Source of the DNA: Panopea generosa
Lineage: Eukaryota; Mollusca; Bivalvia; Adapedonta; Hiatellidae
Direction: 5' to 3'
Assembly (NCBI GenBank): GCA_029582155.1
Contig: CM055901.1
Coordinates: 46,001,228-46,065,227 of the forward strand
Length of the DNA: 64,000 nucleotides
The first letter of the stretch is position 1. Every line of letters starts with the position of its first letter. The translations under genes were made by a program, and so were the position numbers. The notes below the pieces were generated by a model that was not told the DNA's origin, made no database searches, and saw nothing but the letters and a program-made list of their open reading frames with translations. Positions 60,101 to 64,000 of this stretch are shown here, one piece after another.

Positions 60101-60950
60101 TTCAAAAGCAATTGTTACGAGTACGCTGATTGGTCAGTTGCTTCAAGGAAAATTTTAATGACGTCATAATTTAGTAAGCGTTCAATTGCATGAATTGTGG
60201 GACAGGCATACCATTCCCTGCTTTTTCCATTGGCGGTTAATAGACCTAATTCGTAAGATATCAGGTTCTGGGATAGACTAAGAAACGGACTTTTTTTCTA
60301 CTCACTGGTGACCGTTACATAACAGTGATGTACGAGAACGCTGATTGGTCACTTGCTTCAGTATATAATGGCAAGTTAAAACATTGACTCTGGGCTCTGC
60401 CAAACTGAAACGTCACGATCACGTGTTAAAAACACGACATTCGCCACATGGAGGTCGCCATTGTTTTTCTAAACAGTGCATCATGGGAATGTACAGACCG
60501 CTATTGATATTAAAACCTAGTGATAGTCCGACTACTTTCCGGCTAAGAGGAAAATTCAAATGCGGTGTGTGTAATTATTGATTGTGAGGTTTTGATGCAC
60601 TAATTGAGATAACTATGAATTTTTCTTTGCATATTTAATCGGGACAAAAATGATAATGCCTTAAATCAAGGAATTTTCTAAAATTCCTTGCGTAAATGAG
60701 ATCTTGAAACTTATCTTTTTTGACAATCACGCTGTTTCTGACAGATTCCTACCGAGTTAGTGTAAATAATTTTCAAATAACGATGTATTGACTCAATTGT
60801 TATTATATGCTTAACCCATAACAATGAAAATAATAACAAAATTAAATAGCTACAGTTGTTTATTTTATTCAACACAACAGAAATATAAAGATAGTTTACC
60901 GGTGTGACATATTTTCAGCACGTCGTCAGAATCAGATATATCGCCGAATG
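17899..60950 (-). CDS. long multi-exon gene of unknown function (14 exons assembled)
   Basis: I assembled this gene by splice sites and phase: 60900-60950, 56976-57058, 54281-54380, 53487-53606, 52658-52753, 36054-36163, 34672-34861, 31991-32074, 29879-29986, 29577-29707, 26297-26489, 23867-24018, 21721-22351 and 17899-18113. Every junction has AG/GT borders, every phase matches the next exon, and the joined frame of about 750 codons is open. Exon phases repeat as 0-1, 2-1, 2-1, 2-0, first for exons 54281 to 36163 and again for exons 34672 to 29707, which suggests tandem duplication of a four-exon module. Both copies carry TVCSK and a [DK]IC...G[EQ] motif. The protein is hydrophilic with scattered cysteines, so an extracellular or luminal protein is plausible. 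No initiator Met or signal peptide was found. A distant relation of the 21721-22351 exon to large lipid transfer proteins is possible but unproven. Introns hold most of the minisatellites and transposons in the window. Confidence 0.75.
18190..19245 (+). repeat. 48-bp minisatellite, about 22 copies
   Basis: The unit is approximately CAGTAAAACCACATCTCCTC, then ATGCTAACATTGCCAGTATC, then AAGAGACA. Because 48 is a multiple of three, one frame on each strand is open throughout. The - strand frame (258 codons) reads 16-residue units such as SLDTGNVSMRRCGFTA; the + strand frame reads VSRDAVKPHLLMLTLP. It lies in the intron before the terminal exon of the - strand gene. I treat it as intronic. Confidence 0.95.
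19246..19460. other. intron sequence, nothing recognised
   Basis: Unique intron text that leads into the TCCG microsatellite. Confidence 0.4.
19461..19492 (+). repeat. TCCG microsatellite
   Basis: About seven TCCG units followed by TTCGTC. The preceding CAACGTTGTAGGGAGTATTC is typical of the edge of a dispersed repeat. Confidence 0.88.
19749..19816. repeat. 68-bp near-perfect palindrome
   Basis: The arms GAAAATAGTGCAGGAAG at 19749-19765 and CTTCCTGCACTGTTTTC at 19800-19816 pair with one mismatch. The inner arms TCAGATTG and CAATCTGA also pair. The loop is about 11 bases. Confidence 0.8.
19817..21720. other. intron of the unknown - strand gene, nothing firm
   Basis: Unique AT-rich sequence. 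The only exon-like item is 20906-20968 (acceptor CTTTTCCAG, donor GG|GTATGT, 63 bases, phase compatible), kept out of the model for lack of further support. Confidence 0.4.
21721..22351 (-). CDS. large exon of the unknown - strand gene, helical, possibly lipid-transfer-like
   Basis: The acceptor is ATATGTTCACAG and the proposed donor is A|GTAAGC at 21715-21720, giving 631 bases in phases 0-1 and about 210 residues. If that donor is not used, the frame runs to a stop at 21602. The segment is mostly helical: TTFAADIDSAISNL, then EYYVKSASLDTIKMLFEKK, RDDTLTSACDALPLFGS and YLLSKNKTNG, followed by a cysteine-bearing part (NCLKKLQRQCKGQDFDNC). The R...DALPLFGS turn followed by a helix recalls the helical domain of vitellogenin/MTP proteins, where R...DA.P..GT is typical. 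This is recognition by eye, not an alignment. The next exon is taken as 17899-18113. Confidence 0.8.
22519..22660 (+). mobile_element. tRNA-derived SINE, second family
   Basis: The head is GAGCGCATGGTCTAGCGGTA with a B-box-like GAGTTCGATCC at 22571-22581. The body contains GTGTCATTGAGCAAGACACT and TAAGTACCGGTACTACCCAA. The reversed copy at 51047-51200 shares the same order. Confidence 0.75.
22661..23270. other. intron, nothing recognised
   Basis: AT-rich and unique. Confidence 0.4.
23300..23425 (+). repeat. 58-bp direct duplication (2 copies)
   Basis: The segment GATGTTATATTTTCGCTTGA, followed by TGACATGCATACTATAGAGG and AGATTTGTTTG, occurs twice in tandem with almost no differences. Confidence 0.88.
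23426..23866. other. intron, nothing recognised
   Basis: AT-rich and unique. Confidence 0.4.
23867..24018 (-). CDS. exon of the unknown - strand gene, acidic segment
   Basis: The acceptor is TTTACATTTGTAG and the donor is CACAG|GTAATT. The exon is 152 bases in phases 2-0. It encodes an acidic low-complexity segment (MEKDEANTDEVTGEAAGEE) and then FENIHELLRQLKEAENDAQ, a likely amphipathic helix. Confidence 0.82.
24228..24425. mobile_element. dispersed MITE-like repeat
   Basis: The text AGTCAACCTTTCTTAAACAG, then GGCCTTTTAAGACAGGTTGT, then GTGGCTGCTTAAGACAAGTT shows a partial internal repeat (GGCC/GGCTTTAAGACA). It resembles a small non-coding repeat common in invertebrates. Ends and target duplication were not resolved. 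Confidence 0.4.
24426..25203. other. intron, nothing recognised
   Basis: AT-rich and unique. Confidence 0.4.
25204..25364 (+). repeat. pentanucleotide array, TATTA block then TATCA block
   Basis: About 19 TATTA units switch abruptly at about 25301 to about 12 TATCA units. The long ILYYIILYY and SYHIISYHI frames are artefacts of this array. Confidence 0.95.
25365..25794. other. intron, nothing recognised
   Basis: AT-rich and unique. Confidence 0.4.
25795..26110 (+). repeat. 57-bp minisatellite, about 5 copies
   Basis: The unit is approximately GTGTCTGAACGCATGCCAGT, then ACGACAGGGTTAAACCATTG, then TGAATGCGTTTTTGCAT. The first copies are incomplete (repeated GTGTCTGAACGT). Confidence 0.92.
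26297..26489 (-). CDS. exon of the unknown - strand gene, charged segment
   Basis: The acceptor is TTGTTACCAAG and the donor is CTAG|GTAATG. The exon is 193 bases in phases 0-1. It encodes DGAWGKEESEHDIDRMIEAQ, a strongly charged helix-prone stretch rich in Glu, Arg and Lys, and then MVLLKYVQFLNPVCEL. It has the phase of a module-start exon but lacks TVCSK. The intron before it contains the LINE relic. Confidence 0.78.
26490..27020. other. intron, nothing recognised
   Basis: AT-rich and unique, with a small TAATATTTG duplication near 26850. Confidence 0.4.
27021..29350 (+). mobile_element. decayed non-LTR retrotransposon (LINE), endonuclease plus reverse transcriptase
   Basis: Lying on the + strand, antisense to the host gene, this relic keeps an AP-endonuclease part: an IECIWVEPL start near 27085, LTGDFNYN at 27221-27244, and HCPIF near 27440 for the usual DH.P. 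Reverse transcriptase blocks follow: GKAVGPD near 28118, YRPISLL near 28303, SLQSGFVPDS near 28403, FDCVWHKGL near 28480, and GVNQGSILGPLLFQLYINDI at 28632-28691. The catalytic FADDT is at 28721-28735, but in a different frame from its neighbours; the main frame resumes at TTANTLNTDLSK. Several stops and shifts break it, so it is dead. The order of motifs fits a Jockey/CR1-like clade, but I cannot settle the clade. Confidence 0.85.
29577..29707 (-). CDS. exon of the unknown - strand gene, module copy 2
   Basis: The acceptor is TTTACACTAACAG and the donor is AATAGG|GTAAGA. The exon is 131 bases in phases 2-0. It encodes PKPHCNIIPNPFRMGEET, then MFTYSAWKRTDTSTGQ and SDELFANR. The intron on its 5' side, to the exon at 29879, is short (171 bases). 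Confidence 0.82.
29879..29986 (-). CDS. exon of the unknown - strand gene, module copy 2
   Basis: The acceptor is TCTATACACAG and the donor is GAAG|GTAAGA. The exon is 108 bases in phases 2-1. It encodes QYNLVLMVDVMRTVYSEK and then NRCNNYVTVLLDFECIE, a strand-rich pattern matching the exon at 52658. Confidence 0.82.
29987..31990. other. intron, nothing recognised
   Basis: About 2 kb of AT-rich unique sequence. The frame at 31507-31794 has no recognisable domain or splice support. Confidence 0.4.
31991..32074 (-). CDS. exon of the unknown - strand gene, module copy 2
   Basis: The acceptor is ATACAACTGTAG and the donor is TGTG|GTGAGT. The exon is 84 bases in phases 2-1. It encodes AADFLNLKDKMSVMIDTFD and ends NADKPDIC. 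Its acceptor lies about 150 bases beyond the end of the 45-bp array. Confidence 0.8.
32220..34685 (+). repeat. 45-bp minisatellite, about 54 copies, unit contains a 5' splice site
   Basis: The unit (+ strand) is approximately CATACCTTTCAGACAGATAT, then ATTGATCTAAACACACTTAT, then TTACT. The array runs directly into the exon at 34672-34861. Its last copy supplies the 14 terminal exon bases and the first intron bases, so on the gene strand most units repeat CTGTCTGAAAG|GTATGAGT. Some units have lost the donor (for example at about 32690 and 32868, ATAAATTTCAG). It fills nearly the whole intron. Confidence 0.95.
34672..34861 (-). CDS. exon of the unknown - strand gene, start of module copy 2
   Basis: The acceptor is TTACCTTTTCAG and the donor is GAAAG|GTATGC. 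The exon is 190 bases in phases 0-1. It encodes LTANGEKVKSLADDGCYFSV, later DQPTVCSKKVSES, and ends GRPICLK. The last 14 exon bases and the donor are part of the unit of the 45-bp array that fills the next intron. Reading through the donor reaches a stop after only a few codons (GMRK then stop). Confidence 0.85.
34925..35960 (+). repeat. 43-bp minisatellite, young block then diverged block
   Basis: At 34925-35260 about eight close copies of TTATATGAAAACAAGAAGAA plus AACGTCACCGTTTTTGTCCA plus GCC occur. From 35260 to 35960 the same period continues in diverged form (CTTACATGATAACAAGGATG, then TAAGGTCACCGTTAATGTTC). The left side therefore looks like a recent re-expansion of an older array. Confidence 0.88.
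36054..36163 (-). CDS. exon of the unknown - strand gene, module copy 1
   Basis: The acceptor is TTTTACATTCCAG and the donor is GAG|GTAATT. The exon is 110 bases in phases 2-0. It encodes VDLMLTRPESAEVPIIKYD and then AERTAATLFTQSGILNE. Its phase and place in the module match the exon at 29577. It lies just past the end of the 29-bp minisatellite of the preceding giant intron. Confidence 0.82.
36235..37325 (+). repeat. 29-bp minisatellite, diverged proximal block
   Basis: Units such as AACAGGGATCTCTGCAGATC plus AGGTTCTGA pass gradually into GATACAGGGACCTCTGTAGA plus ACAGAATCA. This block is more diverged than the central block and looks like an older edge of the array. Confidence 0.9.
37326..38090. 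other. non-array island with a ~160-bp duplication
   Basis: Unique sequence with two copies of a segment containing TTTTAAATTAAAATTG, GTGTACACATAATTTAGAAG and CACGTG (about 37780-37910 and 37940-38070). It may be an insertion into the array. No coding potential. Confidence 0.6.
38091..50416 (+). repeat. 29-bp minisatellite, central block, about 420 copies with higher-order repeats
   Basis: The unit is GATACAGGGATCTCTGTAGA plus ACATGATCT, with recurrent variants (ATCGATGTAGAACAGAATCC, ATATATGTAGATCATG). Units are arranged in higher-order repeats: a 433-bp period at 48.36-49.24 kb, a ~0.95-kb duplication (43.6-44.4 to 44.5-45.3 kb) and a ~3.45-kb duplication (41.2-43.5 to 44.7-47.0 kb). Because 29 leaves two over three, every - strand frame reads a 29-residue repeat (MFYRDPCIRSCSTEIPVSDH), which yields dozens of spurious frames up to 287 codons. 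Confidence 0.96.
50418..50674. mobile_element. MITE with TA target duplication inside the minisatellite
   Basis: The ends are inverted: CTGTAAAATACTATTTTTAA at the left, and the right end reversed begins CTGTAAAACACTTTAAATTC. TA flanks both sides (50416-50417 and 50675-50676), as for Tc1/mariner-type elements. There is no coding capacity; the interior is AT-rich with several TTCGC/GCGAA motifs. Confidence 0.75.
50680..52590 (+). repeat. 29-bp minisatellite, distal block
   Basis: It contains diverged copies with a sub-family showing GATCTGACACAGTGATGTAT plus GTAGAACA (51.4-51.9 kb). At 51.9-52.4 kb there is a duplicated segment of about 270 bases (TTTGAATCAAAGATC through ACTGT..AAGAAGATCTGATA). 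The last copies (52.4-52.58 kb) are again nearly identical, so homogenisation is patchy. Confidence 0.9.
51047..51200 (-). mobile_element. tRNA-derived SINE (second family) inserted in the 29-bp array
   Basis: Read on the - strand, the head GAGCGCGTGGTCCAGTGATA with the B-box-like GGGTTCGATCTTCC precedes GGTGTCCTTGGGCAAAACAC and TTAGTACTGGTTCTACATAG. It has the same order as the copy at 22519-22660. Confidence 0.75.
52658..52753 (-). CDS. exon of the unknown - strand gene, module copy 1
   Basis: The acceptor is TTTCTATTCAG and the donor is AAAG|GTATCT. The exon is 96 bases in phases 2-1. It encodes EVEAGIRITDVEDTTKL and then GGYITVLCDFK. The YITVLCDF end corresponds to YVTVLLDFE at the end of the exon at 29879, which supports a module duplication. 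The intron that follows runs to 36164 and is about 16.5 kb of mainly tandem repeat. Confidence 0.82.
52759..53486. other. intron, nothing recognised
   Basis: Between the exons at 52658 and 53487. A CCCTA-rich stretch (52970-53095) has loose repeats of TACCCTATA-like text. No extra exon was found and phases already match. Confidence 0.45.
53487..53606 (-). CDS. exon of the unknown - strand gene, module copy 1
   Basis: The acceptor is CGCTGTGTAG and the donor is TTAG|GTAGGT. The exon is 120 bases in phases 2-1 and encodes 39 full residues. These begin DITVPALVNNDDKHQ and end in INEETSDICNPL, followed by the Gly-Glu shared with the next exon. Its end aligns by pattern with the exon at 31991 (NADKPDIC, then GQ). 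Confidence 0.8.
53607..53996. other. intron, nothing recognised
   Basis: AT-rich and unique. Confidence 0.4.
53997..54100 (-). mobile_element. SINE 3' fragment, same family as 9262-9543
   Basis: The + strand text TTGTATGGTGTTTAGCGTCG, then CTTTCAACATTTATTTTCAG and ACGACGGTATCTTGG, is the reverse complement of the family tail. Confidence 0.75.
54281..54380 (-). CDS. exon of the unknown - strand gene, start of module copy 1
   Basis: The acceptor is CCCCCAAAG and the donor is ACAA|GTAAGT. The exon starts in phase 0 with TVCSKHFEVRINRTAKQ and ends one base into a codon. TVCSK recurs in the exon at 34672, which has the same phases. Alternating polar and apolar residues (RTAKQATYKLEVFVG) suggest beta strands. 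NRT is a potential N-glycosylation site. Confidence 0.8.
54615..54710 (+). repeat. AAT/ATA microsatellite
   Basis: About 28 imperfect AAT units with AAAAT interruptions. The KIIIIKNNN frame over it is an artefact. Confidence 0.9.
54711..55290. other. intron, nothing recognised except short simple repeats
   Basis: An AGAGTAGAACAGAAC simple repeat occurs at 54937-54985 and CACACACA at 55014-55024. Confidence 0.5.
55294..55482. repeat. inverted repeat, hairpin-type element
   Basis: TATCTCAATTTGAGATTTTC then CTCAAC at 55294-55319 pairs with GTTGAGGAAAATCTCAGTTT then GAGAT at 55457-55481, with two mismatches. The loop is about 135 bases. Inside each arm CTCA.TTTGAG is itself palindromic. It is likely a small MITE. 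Confidence 0.7.
55653..56847 (-). mobile_element. mariner (IS630/Tc1/mariner) element with intact ends
   Basis: Inverted ends of about 16 bases (CGAAGGGCATTCAATA at 55653; the same reversed, ending at 56847) are flanked by the TA target duplication at 55651-55652 and 56848-56849. Length is 1195 bases, within the usual mariner range. The transposase lies on the - strand, like the host gene, in the intron between exons 56976 and 54380. Confidence 0.93.
55697..56644 (-). pseudogene. broken mariner transposase
   Basis: Read from MKPEEKLKIRPYIKAQDSLQ at 56644, the frame shows the N-terminal helix-turn-helix (IYAELCHI, then RWFKKFNGG), a stop after QHSLQ, then READING-shifted blocks for the linker (ATKENIGAIKAMVEEDGR; SISESTVHHVL). 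Next comes the first catalytic aspartate in GDETWVYFE near 56175, and the C-terminal IPKGDYFAAFRSW near 55800. The end GNFEGLP-stop lies at 55697-55720. Several stops and shifts make it inactive. A poly-G run of more than 20 (poly-C on the + strand, 55718-55739) sits at the glycine codon just before the end. It catalysed cut-and-paste transposition when intact. Confidence 0.85.
56976..57058 (-). CDS. exon of the unknown - strand gene
   Basis: The acceptor is TTTATATTTTAG and the donor is GAG|GTGAGT. The exon encodes 27 full residues, beginning ERDIVKLLNVTCMGNK, including one cysteine and a potential N-glycosylation site (NVT). It starts with two codon bases and ends in phase 0, like the exons at 36054 and 29577. 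A mariner element ends only about 130 bases downstream of its donor. Confidence 0.75.
57060..60899. other. intron of the unknown - strand gene, little recognised
   Basis: About 3.8 kb of AT-rich sequence. A GT|AG-bounded exon with phases 2-1 could hide here, as the module pattern predicts one, but none stood out. The text ACGCTGATTGGTCA plus (G/C)TTGCTTCA occurs twice (60124 and 60339), suggesting a dispersed repeat. Confidence 0.4.
59484..59570. repeat. 87-bp inverted repeat
   Basis: GAAGGTATTCTTGCCACA at 59484-59501 pairs with TGTGGCAAGAGAACCTTC at 59553-59570 with two mismatches. The next bases pair loosely. It could be a small hairpin element. Confidence 0.7.
60900..60950 (-). CDS. exon of the unknown - strand gene (most upstream one found)
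   Basis: This short exon starts with two bases of a codon and ends with one. Its donor is CCG|GTAAAC and its acceptor ends in TTGAG. It encodes FGDISDSDDVLKICHT, then completes a Gly with the next exon. The KIC...GE pattern matches the DIC...GE and DIC.GQ patterns of the exons at 53487 and 31991, which have the same phases. That homology is the main reason to accept it. The previous exon is uncertain: a GTAAGT donor near 61188 is in a compatible phase, but I could not fix its acceptor. Confidence 0.6.
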
Positions 60951-62639
60951 CTCAAGTTTTGGAAAAACAGTTATTTTTAACTGTTGTTTTTAAAGATGAT
61001 ATATCCACAAATTAATTTAAAATATGGATACGAATCAATTTAAAATATATTATTATCACAGTAGTAAATTGTATAGAACTTAGCAGTAAGTACGTTAGAC
61101 AATATATAAGGTAAGTTGTTTTTTTTAAATATGCAAATGGCAAAACATAATGATTGAGATCAGTACATTTAAACACCAAACTTACTATCAGGCACACCTG
61201 TAGCTGGGAATTCGCTGTGTCAACCGGAACCTTGTCGGGATTTATTTAGTACCCTGTACAAGGAACAAAACTTACACATTCATTCACTTTAATTGTCACA
61301 TCGTGTATAAGACCTAACCATTGTTACTTATAGGGCAGAGAGCAAATTCCATTGTTTACATAAGGGTATAACATATCTGAATACTAAGAGAAATTTATAT
61401 AGCTGCCGCCGGCGATCTCGGCCATGTGAACATCACCCCACTTTTAGTAAGCGGCCAACAGTATTACCAAATATGAATTAATTTCAGAGTAATGAGTTGA
61501 ACAGAAGTTTTTCAAATGGTTGCCTGGATATTGCCTTGAAGCTTGATTATTACACTCCTTTGAGTGGTAAACATCAATGCAAATAGCGACTGTTTGCTAT
61601 TTATAATATGTGCTAATTGTTAAGCGGAATAGAAAAAAAGTTAAGAAAAAACTCTAGAGATATGACGCTGAAGGTAGTTCTCAATATACTTTGTGAATAT
61701 ATACGAGGTGGAACGTGCAACTTGCATATAGACGGCGTGATGCTCTCACAAGAACGTGCATCTTGACGTGTTTTGTTAAATAGCGTCAGGTATACGTTAT
61801 AAACCAATTTATCAAGAAATAACGGCGTCATAACTAACTGTAATGACACAAAAAAAGTATAATTTCATTAGAAATTGAAGAAAATCAATAAAATAGACAA
61901 AACATTAACTAGTTTAATGTAATGTCACATATTTAAGCCCACAAGTGTATTGCATGCATATGTCTCCGATAATCAATTTGATTGTACTCCACTAGCAGAG
62001 TTTAGCCGCCCCACCCACACCACCCCACTCCTTCCCGCAAGTGATTTATGTACATGCTGATAATCCTCACAAGAGTACTTAAGTACGGACAGACAGACGG
62101 AAGGACAGGCAAAATTGTGAAAAATTAAACTACTTTCTACAACTTCGATACACAGGGGTATAACCAGTACGATAAGCAATTGCTGCAACTAAACTTTTGA
62201 AATTTAATGCCTTTTGATAAGTATCCTTTAAAGTATTAAGAACAACCCCAATGTGTACAAAAAACAACATGTTCAGTTGCCTCATATACACATTTCTTCT
62301 TTTACATAAATGCACAAATACATATATAAATCTACATCAATAATTCACACGTGTCGGTTCAAAAGTTCAGCATTTACCGACGACATGGCCTACCCGACAA
62401 GGCATCAGAATTATTCATCTTGTGATATGAGTATCGACAATGTGCATTCTGTTTTCATTAATTGCTGAATAGGTTTATCGCTAGCTTCAGAATACCATAA
62501 TGGAACAACGCTGTTTGCCTGCTGCGCACATCAACACTAGGTATATGACTGAAATAAAGCTGGGATTAAACGATGTAGTCAATGTCAATTATAACGGGAT
62601 GCACGACGATCTTGAAATCTATTTCACTTCGGTTTCTGC
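60951..62639. other. upstream flank or further introns of the unknown - strand gene
   Basis: A GTAAGT donor on the - strand near 61188, preceded by GTGTGCCTGATA, has a phase compatible with the exon at 60900-60950, but the acceptor is unclear. Otherwise nothing is recognised. No promoter or start codon can be assigned. Confidence 0.4.
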
Positions 62640-63350
62640 ATTATTTGCTTGATTCTGTTTAGTTAATCAATTTCAGATTTGCATGTTTTAGTCTGTTTAA
62701 GGTTAGGGCGATGTCAGTCAACTTCTGAGTTGCATGTTTTAGTCTGTTTAGGTTAGGGGGTGTCAGTTAATTTCTGAGTTGCATATTTTAGTCTGTTTAT
62801 GTTAGGGGGTGTCAGTCAATTTCTGAGTTGCATGTTTTAGTCTGTTTAGGTTAGGGGATGTCAGTCAATTTCTGAGTTGCATGTTTTAGTCTGTTTAGGT
62901 TAGGGGGATGTCAGTCAATTTCTGAGTTGCATGTTTTAGTCTGTTTAAGGTTAGGGGGATGTCAGTCAATTTCTGAGTTGCATGTTTTAGTCTTTTTAAG
63001 GTTTGGGATGTCAGTCAATTTCTGAGTTGCATGTTTTAGTCTGTTTAGGTTAAGGGGATGTCAGTCAATTTCTGAGTTGCATGTTTTAGTCTGTTTAAGG
63101 TTAGGGGGGTGTCAGTCAGTTTTGAGTTGCATGTTTTAGTCTGTTTAGATTAGGGGGATGTCTGTCAATTTCTGAGTTGCATGTTTTAGTCTGTTTAAGG
63201 TAAGGGGGTGTCAGTCAATTTTTGAGTTGCATGTTTTAGTCTGTTTAGATTAAGGGGATGTCTGTCAATTTCTGAGTTGCATGTTTTAGTCTGTTTAAGG
63301 TTAGGGGGTGTCAGTCAATTTTTGAGTTGCATGTTTTAGTCTGTTTATGG

Positions 63351-63396
<46 letters not shown>

Positions 63397-63605
63397 GTCA
63401 GTCAATTTTTGAGTTGCATGTTTTAGTCTGTTTAGATTAGGGGGATGTCTGTCAATTTCTGAGTTGCATGTTTTAGTCTGTTTAAGGTTAGGGGGTGTCA
63501 GTCAATTTCTGAGTTGCATGTTTTGGTCTGTTTAGATTAGGGGGATGTCTGTCAATTTCTGTGTTGCATGTTTTAGTCTGTTTATGGTCAGGGGGTTTCT
63601 GTTTG
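62640..63605 (+). repeat. 51-bp minisatellite, about 19 copies
   Basis: The unit is approximately TTTCTGAGTTGCATGTTTTA, then GTCTGTTTAAGGTTAGGGGG, then ATGTCAGTCAA. Length variation comes mostly from the G run and from AAGG versus AGG. One copy has the G run expanded to 42 (63354-63395). Confidence 0.94.
63354..63395 (+). repeat. poly-G tract of 42 inside the 51-bp array
   Basis: A pure run of 42 G replaces the usual 5-6 G of the unit TTAGGGGG. Elsewhere in the array the G run stays at 4-7. Confidence 0.95.
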
Positions 63606-64000
63606 ACGCTACCAGAGGTCCATCAGTATGTGATGTATTTCTTTCAAACTACAGCCACTCATATAATATATCCAATTACATAATGAGTGTCCTGGGGCGT
63701 TGCTCACATGGCTTTTTAAATAGAACATAAATCTGTCAAAAGTGGACACAACCAGCGTAATAAAAAAAAACATTTCACAATGAAAACAATAAAATGACTT
63801 ATATAAAAATGAAACAAGGGGTTAACGCCATGAAACGGTCAGTGGCAAACCCGCAGCTAGGGAGCCTATTTCTGGTTTAAGGAACTTTTTATTGGATACT
63901 AGTATTTAACATTTTCCTTAAATACTATAAAATATCTATTTTGTCACCAGTGTTCTCAATACTTTAAAATATCTATTTTGTCACACCAGTGTTCTAAATA
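63606..64000. other. right edge of window, nothing recognised
   Basis: Contains a short direct repeat near the end (ATACTATAAAATATCTATTTTG, then ACTTTAAAATATCTATTTTG, each followed by TCACACCAGTGTTCT-like text). No gene was seen. Confidence 0.45.

Noticed and set aside
60384..60581. 65-codon + strand frame with cysteines
   Set aside because: Its surroundings contain a duplicated dispersed segment; no splice-site or family support.
61188..61220. Possible micro-exon upstream of 60950
   Set aside because: There is a GTAAGT donor in compatible phase, but several AGs could be the acceptor and the peptide is too short to judge.

Overview
This window is eukaryotic nuclear DNA, most likely from a bivalve mollusc. 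It is AT-rich and intron-dominated, and it carries several tRNA-derived SINE families, mariner, LINE and Ty3-type relics, and many minisatellites. The species call is inference from repeat style and the two genes; no marker here names a species.

Two protein-coding genes can be supported. At the left, on the + strand, 4294-4461 is the last coding exon of ALG14, the membrane anchor of the UDP-GlcNAc transferase that adds the second GlcNAc to the dolichol-linked oligosaccharide. Its earlier exons lie outside the window, and the sequence before it is filled by a 23-bp minisatellite. From about 61 kb down to 17.9 kb, on the - strand, lies one long gene that I do not recognise. I assembled 14 exons (60900-60950 down to 17899-18113) by splice sites and matching phases. 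The middle exons show a duplicated four-exon phase pattern with recurring short motifs (TVCSK; DIC or KIC followed by G and E/Q). The large exon at 21721-22351 faintly resembles the helical part of large lipid transfer proteins (vitellogenin/MTP type). The true start is not found and may lie beyond the window.

The introns of the second gene are unusual. The intron at 36164-52657 is about 16.5 kb and is mostly a 29-bp minisatellite with higher-order repeats of 433 bp, about 0.95 kb and about 3.45 kb. The intron at 32075-34671 is almost wholly a 45-bp minisatellite whose unit contains a copy of the adjacent exon's 5' splice site, so dozens of decoy donors follow the real one. Other arrays are 23 bp (1.6-3.98 kb), 59 bp (over the ALG14 stop codon), 44 bp (6.2-6.5 kb), 24 bp (11.9-12.2 kb), 48 bp (18.2-19.2 kb), 5 bp (25.2 kb), 57 bp (25.8-26.1 kb), 43 bp (34.9-36.0 kb) and 51 bp (62.6-63.6 kb).

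Mobile elements include a decayed LTR element with a tRNA-Pro-like primer site (6.8-8.1 kb), a second gag remnant split by a SINE (8.95-9.65 kb), SINEs with clear target duplications (9.3, 10.5, 13.2, 15.2 kb), a broken LINE (27.0-29.3 kb), a TA-flanked MITE inside the 29-bp array (50.4 kb) and a mariner with intact inverted ends (55.65-56.85 kb). Most long open frames in the window are translations of tandem repeats and are not genes.
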